From: Ceratothoa steindachneri
Taxonomy: Eukaryota; Arthropoda; Malacostraca; Isopoda; Cymothoidae
Length of the DNA stretch: 64,000 nt
Assembly: GCA_963969495.1 (NCBI GenBank)
Contig: OZ018317.1
Span: forward strand, 227,381,738-227,445,737
Reading direction: 5' to 3'
Below the pieces are notes generated by a model, which worked only from the letters and a program-made list of their open reading frames with translations, did no database searches and was not told the DNA's origin. Position 1 is the first letter of the stretch. Each line of letters opens with the position of its first letter. A program made the translations under genes and the position numbers. Shown one piece after another: positions 23,456-34,640 of the stretch.

Positions 23456-26400
23456 GCCTGGAGGGCATATTCCTTCAATGGAATTGCCGTGGACTCCGGG
23501 CCAACTGGGAGGAGCTGCGGAGGCTCGTCTCGTCCCGTTCCCCGTTAGCTATTTTTTTGCAGGAGACCATGCTAGGTGCGTGCCCCCTCCCTGCCCTCCC
23601 GGGGTATAAGGGTCTTGCGACCCCACCACCTCGGGATGGCCGGGCTGGGGGATGCGCAGTTTACACCCGGCATGATGTCTCCGTTCTTCCTTTCTCTTTA
23701 GATACCTCCTTTCAGGCAGTGGCTGTGCAGCTGCACCTGGATAGGAGGTATACTATCATTTCTGCGTACATTCCACCGTCAGCTGACTTCGACGCGGGGG
23801 ACGTCGTTGCACGGTTGCCGAGGCCCTATCTCTTGCTTGGAGATCTGAACGGCAGGCATCCTCTCTGGGGAGATTACTCCATAAATCCCAGGGGACAAGT
23901 CCTTGCCGATCTGATCGAAGAGCTTGAGATGGGTGTCCTAAACGTGGATGAGTTTACGCATCACTGTCCGAGAACCGCTTCATTTTCTTGCCTTGACCTA
24001 TCTTTGTACTCTTCGGATGCACAGCCTGATTTTGATTGGGGGGTGGTCGATGACCTCCATGGTAGTGATCACTTTCCCATTCAAATATCATTTTCAGGGC
24101 AACTGCCGCCTGAGAGACCACCTCGGTGGTGCTTGGTGCGGGCGCGGTGGCCTGCATTTCAGGAAATGACTGAATTCTCTATCTCAGTCGAGGAGTTTAG
24201 GTCGGTAGATGATGCCGTTGAGTTCTTCTCAGGCAACTTCATCGCCGTGGGCCTGACTACTATTCCTAGGACGTCTGGCCGTTTTGCACGCCGACCACTC
24301 CCTTGTGGTCGGCCGAGTGTGAGACGGCCCTCAAACAGAAGCGTTATGCCTACATGCGCTATAAGCGCCGCCCGAACGATTTCACTGTCGCTGAATTTCG
24401 TGGGGCTAGGGCTAGGTTCCGGTATATTTCGAAGCACGCCCGCCGCTCTTCTTGGCGGGCATACGTGTCTTCACTTAACGGGAAGACCCCTTTAGCTGAG
24501 GTGTGGAAGCGAGTCAAAAGGATTCGGGGCAAGTTCTTGCAGGACCCCCCTCCCGTTCTCCAGGAGAATGGGACCGCAATCTCGGACCCCGCGTCCGTGG
24601 CGGAATCCTTAGCGACCGCTTTTTCCGCATTCTCTAGCCGTGATGCTGCTCCGCCAGCATTCAATGCACGTCGTGATGTCGCGGAAGGCCGCCGGCTGGA
24701 CTTTACCTCCAGAGGCGGAGAACCCTTCAACGACAAGTTTACTGTGAGTGAGTTGCGCTCTGCTCTCGCTTCGTGCGCAGACACCGCCCATGGTCCGGAC
24801 GATGTCCCGTACGCCATGCTTCGACACCGGGGTGAGCGAGGCATGGCCTTTCTGTTAGATTTGTTCAACAGGATCTGGGTGGAAGGTCTTCTCCCAGACT
24901 CCTGGTGAATCGCTACTGTGCTCGCCTTTCGCAAGCCGGGGAGAGATCACTCTACTCCGACCGGTTTCCGCCCAATCTCTCTAACCTCTTGCGTGTGCAA
25001 GTTGATGGAGAAATTGGTAAATGTTAGATTAGCCTATTTCATGGACAGCGGAGGCCATCTGTCTTCTGCACAGTGCGGCTTCCGTAAGTTCCACTCCACG
25101 TCGGATGCTCTGCTCCGACTGGAAAATGCCGTCTGCGAGGCTTTCCTTCGTAGACAGCACTACGCCACGGTGTTTTTTGATCTGGAGAAGGCCTATGATA
25201 CCGCATGGCGATACGGTATCATGGAGACTCTCCACACGATGGGGGCGAGGGGACGCCTCCCAATGTTTATATCTGAATTTTTGCGAGATCGTCGATTCCG
25301 CGTACGGGTGGGGGGAGCCCTCTCCGGCCCAAAGGAGCAGGAAGAGGGTGTCCCGCAGGGAAGTGTCCTCAGTGTCACACTCTTTGCCCTGAGCATCAAC
25401 GGCATCACCTCGGTGCTGCCAGAAGATGTTCTCGCTACGCTCTACGTGGACGACCTTTCGATCTCTTTTGGCGCGGCCCAGATGCCAACTCTGGATCGCC
25501 GACTCCAACAGGCATTGAACCGCGTCTCTCGCTATGCCGAAGCGCACAGGTTTCGGTTTTCTTTGGCCAAGACTAAGGTGGTGCACTTCTGCCGCCACCC
25601 ACGGCTTCACCCCGACCCAGATTTGTTTCTTAATGGGGTGCGCCTGGATGTGGTTGAGTCGCACCGTTTCCTTGGTCTTGTATTCGACCGACGCCTCACC
25701 TGGGAGGCTCACATTCGCAGCCTTAGGGTTTCTTGTACCCGCGCCATGGACATTCTCCGTTCCGTGACGTTTAGCGCTTGGGGCGCTGATAGGGCTACCG
25801 CCTTACTTTTTTATCGATCCTTTGTTCGCTCGAAGCTCGACTACGGATGCGAGTTTTATGCATCCGCAGCCGAGCGTTTATTGCGGAAGGTGGATTCGAT
25901 CCACCACACCGGCCTTCGCCTTGCGACCGGTGCCTTCCGCACTTCCCCCATTGAGAGCCTGTTGGTCGATGCTGGGGAGATGCCACTCGCTCTGCGCCGC
26001 GTGCAGTGCATCACTCGCCTGTACGCGCGAGCCCGGCGCCTCCCTCAGTCGCCAACAGCTCTCACTGCATCCGCAGCTGATCTCGATGGTGCCTATGCCG
26101 CCGAGAGACGCCAGTCATACCCTAAGCCCTTTGGGTTTAGGGCCAGGAAACTCCTTCGAGAGGTAGATATAGCTCTCGGGCCGGTGGCGCCCCTGGTTCT
26201 GCCCAGGACGCCACCCTGGAGGGTACCACATTTGGCTATTTGTCGCCACGCCTCTGCTCCCAAAGCTTGTACTGCGCCGGGAGTATTGCGTTCGACCTTT
26301 TTGGAGCACACATCGTGTCACGCTGGTACCGTGCCAGTGTATACGGATGGCTCCAAGTCCCAAGAGGGGGTCGGCTTCCACGCCGTATCCCCTCTGTTTG

Positions 26401-27173
26401 AAGTCAGCGGGGCTCTACCAGGCGCTGCGTCTGTCTTCACGGCCGAGCTGGTGGCAATACACCACTCGGTACGGGAGATTACGCGACGTGCCCGGTTCGG
26501 AGACCGGATTGTGATTTATAGCGACTCACAAAGCGCCCTGAGTGCTCTCGGGGCATTGGAATCTCCGCATCCCCTGGTTCGCGAAATCCGTGACGCCACG
26601 GTTTTGGCGAGCCGGGCAGATGTCGAGATTATCTTCTGCTGGGTTCCTGGACATGTAGGAATTGCGGGGAATGAGCGCGCCGATGAGGGCGCCAAAGAGT
26701 CCGCGAGGACTCTGCGACCGGACCAGCGTTTCACTCTTCCTCACACCGACTACATGGCAGGAATACGGGCAGCTCTCCGGACTGCTTGGCAAAGAAGATG
26801 GGAGACGGTCGAGGGGAACTTAAAGTTGCGTGCCATTGCGCCGCGACTGTTCCCATGCACCTATCCCCCAATGCCGCGGCGGCTTCAGGTTGCTTTCTGT
26901 CGTCTTCGAATTGGACACACTCGTGTGACGCATCGTTACTTGGTGGAGCGCTCGCATGTGCCCTATTGCAACGACTGCGTCGTCCCCCAGACTGTTCGGC
27001 ATATTCTTGTCGAATGTCCCAGTCTGGGTGATCTTCGCGCACGATACCTGTCTCGGTACCGGGATGGGCGGGGTCGCTACCGCCTGTCCCTTGTACTCGG
27101 GACGAGGGCGTGGACCATGACTGGTGGACTTATTGACTTTTGGGGGGAGGCCGGCCTTCTCCCCTTTATTTAA
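23323..27173 (+). pseudogene. ORF2 polyprotein (APE-RT-RNase H) of copy D, frameshift plus stop
   Basis: Same domain order as copy B: endonuclease with QWNCRG, FLQET, GDLNGRH and SDHFPI; RT with FFDLEKAYDTAW and YVDD; RNase H with YTDGS, FTAELVAI, YSDSQSAL and GHVGIAGNERAD; C-terminal Cys/His motif. Lesions: a 9-nt in-frame deletion at about 23802 (three residues missing after DAGD), a 1-nt deletion at about 24303 after RRPLP, and TGA at 24906-24908 where B, E and G have CGA (Arg). From 24918 to 27173 the RT/RNase H part is open (751 codons). No AUG precedes the endonuclease. Confidence 0.92.
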
Positions 27174-27409
27174 GGTTACTTTTTTTTGTTATTGTTTTGT
27201 TTTAGGTTGCACTCTCCTGCACCGGGGTGAGGGGGACCTCCCCCCGCTGCCGGAGATTGCTTCGATTGTTAAGTTTTTCCAATTTATATTGATTGTTAAG
27301 TTTTCATATTTTAACTTTAAAGTAGCCTAATTCTAGGCTGTCGTGTTTTTCGGCGACTTATGCCCAAGTGGGTAGTTGCCAGATGGGCTCTATAAAAAAA
27401 AAAAAAAAA

Positions 27410-27421
27410 TCTCTTTTTATC
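27410..27421. repeat. 12-bp target-site duplication, right of copy D
   Basis: TCTCTTTTTATC, identical to 20454-20465, directly after the A tail of copy D. Confidence 0.93.
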
Positions 27422-27569
27422 TATCCTTCATCCAAAATAGGAGTAGTGGGGTAAACTAGATTATTAACAATATCAGTATTAATCGCGTCGCAAATTATAA
27501 TTACTTTAGGTGCATTTAAAAAATCTATTGAGATGAGTTCAACCAAAGTAAACTTCAACGCATTCAGGT

Positions 27570-27905
27570 ATGTTCGCATTTGACCAGATATACGTATTTC
27601 TACATGTGCATATCTTGGAGTTAATAGAAATAGACGAGGACCTAAGTAAAATATTACTAATTCAGTTTAATCAATTAAATTTCCGTCTTACAATACCAGC
27701 TGGAGCAGTTATTGCAAGAAGAATGGCTCAAGTTTCTTCTCAAGGAAGTCAGGAAGCTGTATGGATCAATTCCAAGGAAATAGGACTAACTCCATATTAA
27801 ATTAATATTTATTGACTTTATCATGTGTTCCAATTATTTTGTCCAACTCCGTATTAAATAAATATTTATTGTCTTTAAAATGTGTTCCAATTATTTTGCT
27901 CAACC
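27570..27905 (+). pseudogene. Tc1-like transposase C-terminus and duplicated terminal repeat
   Basis: From 27697 the frame reads QLEQLLQEEWLKFLLKEV then LYGSIPRK, and after a 1-nt slip ends GLTPY and stop at 27800. This is the usual form of a Tc1-family transposase C-terminus (QEEW...SIPRR...GGPTPY). The downstream DNA at about 27786-27905 contains two copies of a 55-60 bp unit with GTGTTCCAATTATTTTG. The second ends in CAACCCCTG, which resembles a Tc1 terminal repeat (CAGGGGTTG... on the other strand). The coding portion upstream is too decayed to follow. Confidence 0.55.
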
Positions 27906-27906
27906 C

Positions 27907-27909
<3 letters not shown>

Positions 27910-27964
<55 letters not shown>
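27910..27964. repeat. (TA)n microsatellite
   Basis: 55 bp of uninterrupted TA dinucleotides directly after the Tc1-like terminus, suggesting that the transposon landed in or beside a TA tract. Confidence 0.95.
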
Positions 27965-27968
<4 letters not shown>

Positions 27969-29002
27969 ATCCACTTACACAATCATATACACACAGTCTC
28001 GTACAGTCTTTTCATGGAGTTTGCCTTTGGTCACATATCTTCCTTCTAAATCAAAACAATCTCGTTTCACACTAAACTGTTATTTAACCCTTTAGTTCTA
28101 TTTGTTCATTAACGCCAATCCTGCAAGCAACTTTCTTCTCTTGCTACTTACATATGCTACATGCCTACATAATTCATTTATGAGCTCATACAAACAAACT
28201 TACCTACACGGCCTTTTCATAAATATCAATCTTCTGACTTACCATATAAAGATTTTTCCGTTTCTCTTTGCTCAAAAACTTCCTACCAAACCACAGCCTT
28301 GGTCACACAAAACTGTCATTTAATCATTTCCTTGTTTATTAATTCCAACCATTAAGACTGAAATACTAGGAAAACAATTTTTTTTAAACTTACTTTTTTC
28401 AGAAGTTACCTCTACTCTCATATAAATTATTCGATTAAGAATTTCTGTTCTCTCTTTGGGTTTCTTGAGCAACCCAATTGGTGATCAAAACTTGTCACGC
28501 AGACTTTTTTACGCATAAATACTCAGACATTATAGTACATTATACTATAGTCGGTCATATCAATTCAGGAAACAAAACTCTCATCCATCTGCGTTTATAC
28601 TGTGCTCCATCTACCGAGGAATGCCTTTTAACTCAACCGAGGTCCGAAAATTACCTACACAAACAGCCCTTGTTGGGTCGTATTCACAACCACAGTTGGT
28701 CGCATAACATCAGGAAAAATCTCTTGTTTCCATCTGGGTTCACATTCACTTCTTTAAAGGAAAGGGACTTAAACTAACCAAATCCACTCATCCATCTTAC
28801 CAAGCGTCAAGTGTGAAATTAGGTTATTTACTAAACTGTTTATAAATCCAAATACGATTTTATTTGGCGAACACCCTCATAAACGAATGTGAATCCAAAA
28901 TTTGGATTCATACGCGAGAGAAGACTTATTTGTTCATAAGCAACTGGTGTCCCCATCACAATCGAAGAGAACCACATTCTCTCACCAGAACTAACTCATC
29001 TT
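27965..29002. other. AT-rich DNA, nothing recognised
   Basis: No transposon protein, RNA gene or long open frame can be supported. Some phrases recur loosely (CTTGGTCACA/CTCGTTTCAC-type blocks), possibly an old tandem array, but the similarity is weak. Confidence 0.5.
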
Positions 29003-29321
<319 letters not shown>

Positions 29322-29365
29322 TGATTCCCAAGGACAAAAAAATAAACAACCGATAGCCCAAGCGC

Positions 29366-29388
29366 TTTCGTGGTCAAAACTTCTTCAG
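29366..29388 (-). other. hammerhead-ribozyme-like core next to (TA)n
   Basis: On the minus strand CTGAAGA (29388-29382) is followed by 12 nt and then GAAA (29369-29366), the CUGANGA...GAAA pattern of the hammerhead core. The intervening stem II segment AGTTTTGACCAC pairs only weakly (GU/AC). Penelope-like elements are known to carry such motifs in their terminal repeats, often near microsatellites. No RT lies nearby, so this would be a solitary end. Helices I and III were not resolved. Confidence 0.35.
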
Positions 29389-29582
29389 GGGTAAGTACAA
29401 AGATAAATGTTAGAGAAAAAACATGTGACGTCATAAACAAAAGACTAACGACAGGTTTCCTTAAAAATGAAACAAAAGAATAAAGAGATTGTTATGTAAA
29501 ATATGTTATATAAAACCTGAGAGAGCTTTTTATATTGTTTACATATTCCTTCAGTTATAAAATTATCAAGTTTAAAAAGCTT

Positions 29583-29614
29583 ATCACTAAGATTAAAATT
29601 TTAATCTTAGTGAT
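29583..29614. repeat. perfect 32-bp palindrome
   Basis: Sixteen bases from 29583 (ATCACTAAGATTAAAA) are followed directly by their exact reverse complement. It overlaps the ATG that opens the transposase remnant at 29613. It may come from terminal-repeat or target-site rearrangement. Confidence 0.9.
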
Positions 29615-30735
29615 GGGCAGAATTCAGGACTGGGTACACCACTTCGAGAACAATGGGACAGTGGAGAACCTCACTGCAGCCAGAAGCAACCGTACATACT
29701 ATTCAGGAGGCTCCAGGAAGCGTACAGCTGAGCTGGTCGAGAGCGTGAGAGAGTCAGTTCAGCAGAGTCCAAAACGCTCTGTGCGCAAGCTAAGTCAGTC
29801 CCTCGTAATATCTCGTAAGACTTGCAAGAGAGTTCTAGTAATGGATGTAAAGGCCTACAAATAGATAATACCGACGAAGCAGACCCTTACAGCCTCAGAC
29901 AAGGAGCAAAGAAAGGCTATGGCAGTCAAAATACTAGAGAAGATTCAGGAGACCGGAACTTTCCGCAACCTCCTTTGGACCTCAGATGAAGATCCCTTCC
30001 ATCTTAAAGGAAAGGTAAACTCGAAGACAAATGTCTTCTGTGGGACCTCCAGACCTAATGAGGTAGCCATGAATCCCCTACATTCTCCTAAGTGCACGGT
30101 ATAGACTGCAAACTCAGCTAGAGGCATTATCGGACCATTTTTCTTTGAGGAATCTGGCGCGACAGTGACAGCACCAAGGAGCGGTGTGTTGAGGTCCTCA
30201 AAACCTTCGAGAGGGAGCGGCAGGCCCTGTTGCCGTTGGTTATGGGGAAGTTCTGGCTCCAGTAAGATGGAGCAAGCTCTCACACCTCAAACATGTCCCG
30301 ATATTGGCTGAAAGAGAACTTTGGTGGCCGTGTATTCAGTCTCAAGACTGATTTTGAGTGGGCACCTCACAGCCCAGACCTTAGCCCCCCCTGCCGGATT
30401 TCTTCCCTGGGGCTACCTTAAAGACACTGTGTACGCAAGAGGACCCAGGACAATCACGAAACTAAAAGAAGTCATCAGGGAGGAGATCAGAGCCATTAGT
30501 CGGTCGGTTTGTTAGGACATCATGGACAACTTTGTGTTACGCCTCAAGAAATGCACAGAGCTAAATAGAGGTCTTCTCGAACACGTGGTCTAGAAAAGAA
30601 GAAAAGTCCAAAGACTCTCATGTTTTTATATGATGTTTTTAAACACAGTAAACTAGTTATCACCAAAGTTTCATTAAATCCTTGCAGAAAATTAAGAAAT
30701 GAGGGTATCGAAAGTTGGGGCCCGTTTTTTTGGGG
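29613..30735 (+). pseudogene. Tc1/mariner-superfamily (IS630-like) transposase remnant
   Basis: Degenerate DDE transposase reading from ATG at 29613 to about 30593 in several frames. N-terminal HTH: WVHHFENNGTVENL, then SPKRSVRKLSQSLVISRKT. Central segment LLWTSDEDPFHLKGKVN contains the first catalytic Asp. Next come PLHSPKCTV and IIGPFFFEESGATVT, and a distal WGYLKDTVYARGP ending with an IREEIRAI segment. Stops and frameshifts lie between the pieces; the second and third acidic residues cannot be placed confidently. The downstream tract to about 30735 (AAAGTTGGGGCCCGTTTTTT) looks like a terminal repeat. Confidence 0.82.
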
Positions 30736-31217
30736 GGTTGACACTGTATTCTGCTGTCAGGTGTGGAGTCACCCGCAGTGTCTGATCGTATTTCTTTTAG
30801 ACCTGTGAAAAATTCTAAAGGGTTTTATTCTTGTATATTAACGGTTCTAGTTTTAGAAACTTTAGAAAAGGCTTTACCCATTTCCTAATTTCCCTTTTTT
30901 GTGCCTATTTTGTATGGAATCATGTGACCTTATGAAACTTTAACCCTTTTCAGCCCCCACAAAACGTCTGCCGAATTGTGAAAGAGTTAATCTTATTTCT
31001 TTTTGATTTGTATTTGTCTTTTCTTCGTTGCGTATTGGACAATACAGGCTCTCGCTAAATTCCGGAGTGAATAATCCGAGTATAAAAAAATCGGTTCCTC
31101 ATTGTTAAGTGCGACATTGATTGTGCGTACATCACTGACTGTTCAGAAGTAGTACCAACCCCTATTAAATTCTGCTCCGTCCTTATTAGCCACTGTCCAC
31201 GGGTCTCTCCCAACTCC
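30736..31217. other. unassigned DNA between transposons
   Basis: No coding motif seen. It may include leader or gag remains of the following Ty3/gypsy element, but nothing supports that directly. Confidence 0.4.
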
Positions 31218-32490
31218 GTGGCCCAACCCGTGGTTACCCATTCGCAAGTGGTAAAAAATTCGCAGATGCTCTGGCCTCTAGAAACCTCACGTTCTTCTCA
31301 ATTTACGAACATGACTGAAGACTTCGCAAAGAACCGACAGAACTGCGATTCCCTTAGACCCCTGTGGTCTAAGGCCCAGTCAAAAGAGCCAGAAGCCACC
31401 CAAGGAGGCAAGGTAATCTCCTACTAAGCTACGGACAACTTACTTTCCCGTGCGTGCTCAGAAAACGGCAAGCCCCCGACGCGCGTATTGTGTGTCTCGC
31501 GTTCCCACGTTTGGTCATATTTTAACCACTGCCCATGACAGCCTATTTTCAGGCCATTTTGTCCACACGAAGACCACCCAGGTGATCTTAAAATATTTTT
31601 ATTAGCCAGGCACACATGAAAAATCATTCGCTACTGCAGGTCTTGCGATATCTGCCAAAAGACTGCCTTGAAAAGACGAGTTAAACCCGAACCGTTGCAC
31701 AGAGAACCGCTAATCTTAGAGACGTTTGCCTGTATCATAATTGATCTAATAACTCCGATACACCTGTCGTCGAGTGAAGGTCACAGTTACGTGGTAACTT
31801 TAGTAAATTTTGCCACCTGATTCGCCGAGGCCGGGCCATTGAAGAATATAGACAGTATCTCCTGCGCGGAAGCACTAATATCTATGTTCTTCCGCGTTGG
31901 ATTACCCAAAGAAATCTTGTCTGATCGTGGCCTATAATTCACATCGCAACTGATGGAGGACGTCGGTGAGCTCCTAAAGATAAACCCCTTTTACCAGCCC
32001 TTTTGGCTCAACGGCTTCCTCAAATCCATCCTCAAGAAAATGTGCACCGAACAACCCCGAAAATGGTACCGTTTCTTGCCGGTAGCCCTTTTCACATACC
32101 GACAAATTCTCCATCGCACCCTAGGTTTTGCCCCATTTGAGCTTCTTTATAGACGTAATGTTAATAGGCCCCTCAGCATTCTAAGGGAGCTCTTCTCCAA
32201 TATGAAATTAGACCAGGACATTCAATCATCCTTCGCTTACCTCCTAGACCTGGTGTGGAGATTAGGAAAGTGAGCAGACATCGCGTATCAGAATGCCGGG
32301 ACAAACTTAAGCAAGTATAAAACCTACTTCGACTGTAAGTCCCCAAAACGATAACTTAAACACGGTGACGAAGTCCTTTTACTATTCCCCATGGAGAACA
32401 ATATACCTTTAAGCCAATGGACGGGCCCCTTCCCAGTGATCAACAGACGCGGCCCCGTCGACTACTTGATCCAAACCCCGCGCTTGTGCC
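31218..32490 (+). pseudogene. Gmr1-type Ty3/gypsy integrase remnant
   Basis: Retroviral-type integrase, which joins element DNA to the host genome, broken by several stops. The zinc-binding N-terminus ends in YCRSCDICQK. The core has IIIDLITPIHL (first Asp), EGHSYVVTLVNFAT, VGLPKEILSDRG (second Asp) and FTSQLMEDVGELL, then YRQILHRTLGFAPFELLYRR. In place of the usual HPQxxGxxER catalytic Glu segment there is PFWLNGFLKS, so the Glu is not evident. The C-terminal domain has GDEVLLLFP and QWTGPFPVI. It lies upstream of the RT, an order known in the Gmr1 branch of Ty3/gypsy and unlike ordinary gypsy. Confidence 0.83.
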
Positions 32491-33530
32491 CATCAACTTG
32501 TGGGCCTGGACGAAGAATCCGCTTTGAAGTCCAGCGATCCGCTTGATCCCTTGGTGGTAGTACAAGTCACCTTCCTGAAAGAACACGCGGAATATCCTCT
32601 TTACGTCTTTCCTGATACCCCGGATTCTCCATCGACCGAGTTGAGCATAAATTCTCAGCTTCCGATCCCCAAGAAAGCCCTAGTTACAAGCGCTACTCAC
32701 CGAATTAACCGATGGAATCTTGAATAGCTCTGGTTGTGCTACCTACCCAATTCGAGCACAATATTTGGCTCACCCTCCAGGAACCTGTCCGTTCGAAGCC
32801 ATACGCCCTACCCATTCACTTAAGAAAAGCGTTCGATGAGGAGATAGACAAGCTATTAAAGATGGGTATTATAGAGCCCTCAGAGTGAGAGTATTGTTCC
32901 CCAGTCGTCAATAGGAAGAAGGCAGACAATTCTTATCGGATGTGCATCGAATTCTGAAAGTTAAATAGGATCAGAATTTGCACATGTTTGAGAAACCCAA
33001 ATTCATTACCGAATTAGATCTGTGTAAGGCCTATTACCAGATTTCATTGATAAAAGAGCTAGAGGTACACGCCTTCCCCACCGACAAGGGCTTGATGCAA
33101 TTCCGGCGATTCCCTTTCAGGTTGGTGACAGCACGTATTAATTATAACCGAATGATGAGGCGAATAATCGATGGGTTGCCCGACGTCACCTTCTACTTAG
33201 ACAACATTTACCTGGCAACACGGGAATAAGATCATCATCTGGCTGCCATTCGTGCCCTCCTGTGCCGACTCCGGGAATACCACCTCACGATTTGCCCCAA
33301 CAAGCGCCACTTCGACTTTTCCACTATTGACAATTTGTGTTTCCACATACGGAACAAGTCCATGACTCCTCAAGCTGATAAAATTAAGGCAATTGTCGAA
33401 ATGCCACTGCCTGTAGCAAAGTAGTTGAAGTGCTTCATGGGGTGTACCTCCTTCTACCGACGTTTTATTATGAATTTCGCCTCCATCGCCGCGCCGATGT
33501 GTGATTTCCTCAAGAAAAATGCTCCCTAAT
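32491..33530 (+). pseudogene. Gmr1-type Ty3/gypsy reverse transcriptase remnant
   Basis: RT with its linker, frameshifted and interrupted by stops. Readable boxes in order are VRSKPYALPIHL, LLKMGIIEPSE, YCSPVVNRKKADNSYRMCIEF, FITELDLCKAYYQI (first catalytic Asp), FPTDKGLMQFRRFPFRLVTA and FYLDN, where YxDD is expected (the second Asp is Asn here). Then come RALLCRLREYHLT, a PADKIKAI region, and MGCTSFYRRFI. It follows the integrase after a linker of about 270 bp and continues into RNase H. Lineage assignment rests on domain order and motif style; a tree would be needed to prove it. Confidence 0.82.
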
Positions 33531-33985
33531 GTCCAGTTTGGACACCCCGTTCGATCGCTAGCATTGACCAGCTTAAAGGGAAGTTACATAGCTTCAACAC
33601 CGATAACCCGCTTACCCAACCCCCTTAAACCTTTTGGAATACAGACTGACACGAGTGACGATGGCATAGGTTGTGTTCTCATCTAGTATGGTGACGATGG
33701 CGAAAGTTTCCCCATCGTGTTTGCGAGCCGTAAACTCCTTCCTGCGAGAAAAACTAGGCGGCAATAGAGCTAGAGGCTCTTGGCATCGTTTGGAGAATCC
33801 ACAATTTCAGTGTTTGTCTTAGGTAAAGAATTCATTATTGAAACTGACCATAAATTCCTCTCTTACCTACGAAACGTTAAGAACAATAATGGTCGCCTCA
33901 TTTAAAATTCTGTACAGTAAAGGTTCCGAAAATTGCCTGGTGGACAGCTTGAGCAGAAATCCTCTGGATTTGTCTCCAGAATAAT
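33531..33985 (+). pseudogene. Ty3/gypsy RNase H remnant
   Basis: RNase H of the same polyprotein. PFGIQTDTSDDGIGCVLI gives the first Asp, then FPIVFASRKLLP and a broken AIELEALGIVW-like stretch (Glu region), FIIETDHKFLSYL (third Asp) and the terminal LVDSLSRNPL. Two or more frameshifts separate these blocks. A stop follows at about 33981. No coding sequence continues beyond it, as expected when integrase precedes RT and the LTR should follow. Confidence 0.78.
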
Positions 33986-34404
33986 TTATCATTAAATACT
34001 GTTTGATAGAACGGTCTGAGGCCACTTTAATTCAGCATCTATCACATGTTAACCATGCTTACCCACATGCTTACCCACGTGCATCCTGCCTGCGACAGGA
34101 AGCAGAAGCGCGTTAACCCCCATCATAGCCAATGTTTAATCAAGGAGGTTCACTCCCCCGTTTCGCCTCTATACGTCGATTTCGCTAGATTGAATTAGGC
34201 TTATAGGCAGATAAGGTATTTTCACATGCGCCACCGGGACATTCCCCCGAAGTCCCCCACTCAATTATCCCCTACGCCATGTAGATGGCTCCTGGTATTT
34301 ATACCATAGCTTTTCCCAATTGAAGCAGATCCAGATTATCTTCGCGAGGCATCAAGCCAATCCGGTCTCCCTTGTGCACCTAGGAACTCTGCCGAGAAAT
34401 TCCC

Positions 34405-34640
34405 TATTGTCCAGAAGAGGACAATATCCCTTGAGTGCCAAGGTTCGTGCATTCGAGACGCCAAGTCAATAAGGCCCCCCTGTTGTTCAGAAGGAGAACA
34501 ACGTTAGAACAGCCATTGTTCTTTGAGCCCGTTTGACAAGAGACGGTTCTCACCCCCATCCCCCTTGTTGTTCAGAAAGAGAACAACGTTAGAACAGCCA
34601 TTGTTCTTCAAGCCCGTTCGTCAAGAAACGGTTATCGTTC
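34405..34640. repeat. three related stem-loop repeats
   Basis: TTGTCCAGAAGAGGACAA (about 34408), TTGTTCAGAAGGAGAACAA (about 34491) and TTGTTCAGAAAGAGAACAA (about 34566) each form a 6-bp stem. The last two sit in a direct repeat of roughly 75 bp that also contains CGTTAGAACAGCCATTGTTC. They may be LTR or UTR structure of the gypsy element. Confidence 0.7.

Larger units (their letters stand above)
20466..27409 (+). mobile_element. family 1 non-LTR retrotransposon copy D, full length
   Basis: Full-length copy of about 6,944 bp running from CCCCGTAAGG to a 16-nt A tail at 27394-27409, flanked by a 12-bp duplication. ORF1 is intact; ORF2 has a frameshift and a stop. D and F share diagnostic variants (ORF1 start MPIDEQQKK, ASPYKTGDTAKG, and the same ORF2 stop), forming a subfamily distinct from B and E. 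Inserted in AT-rich DNA not otherwise recognised. Confidence 0.95.
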
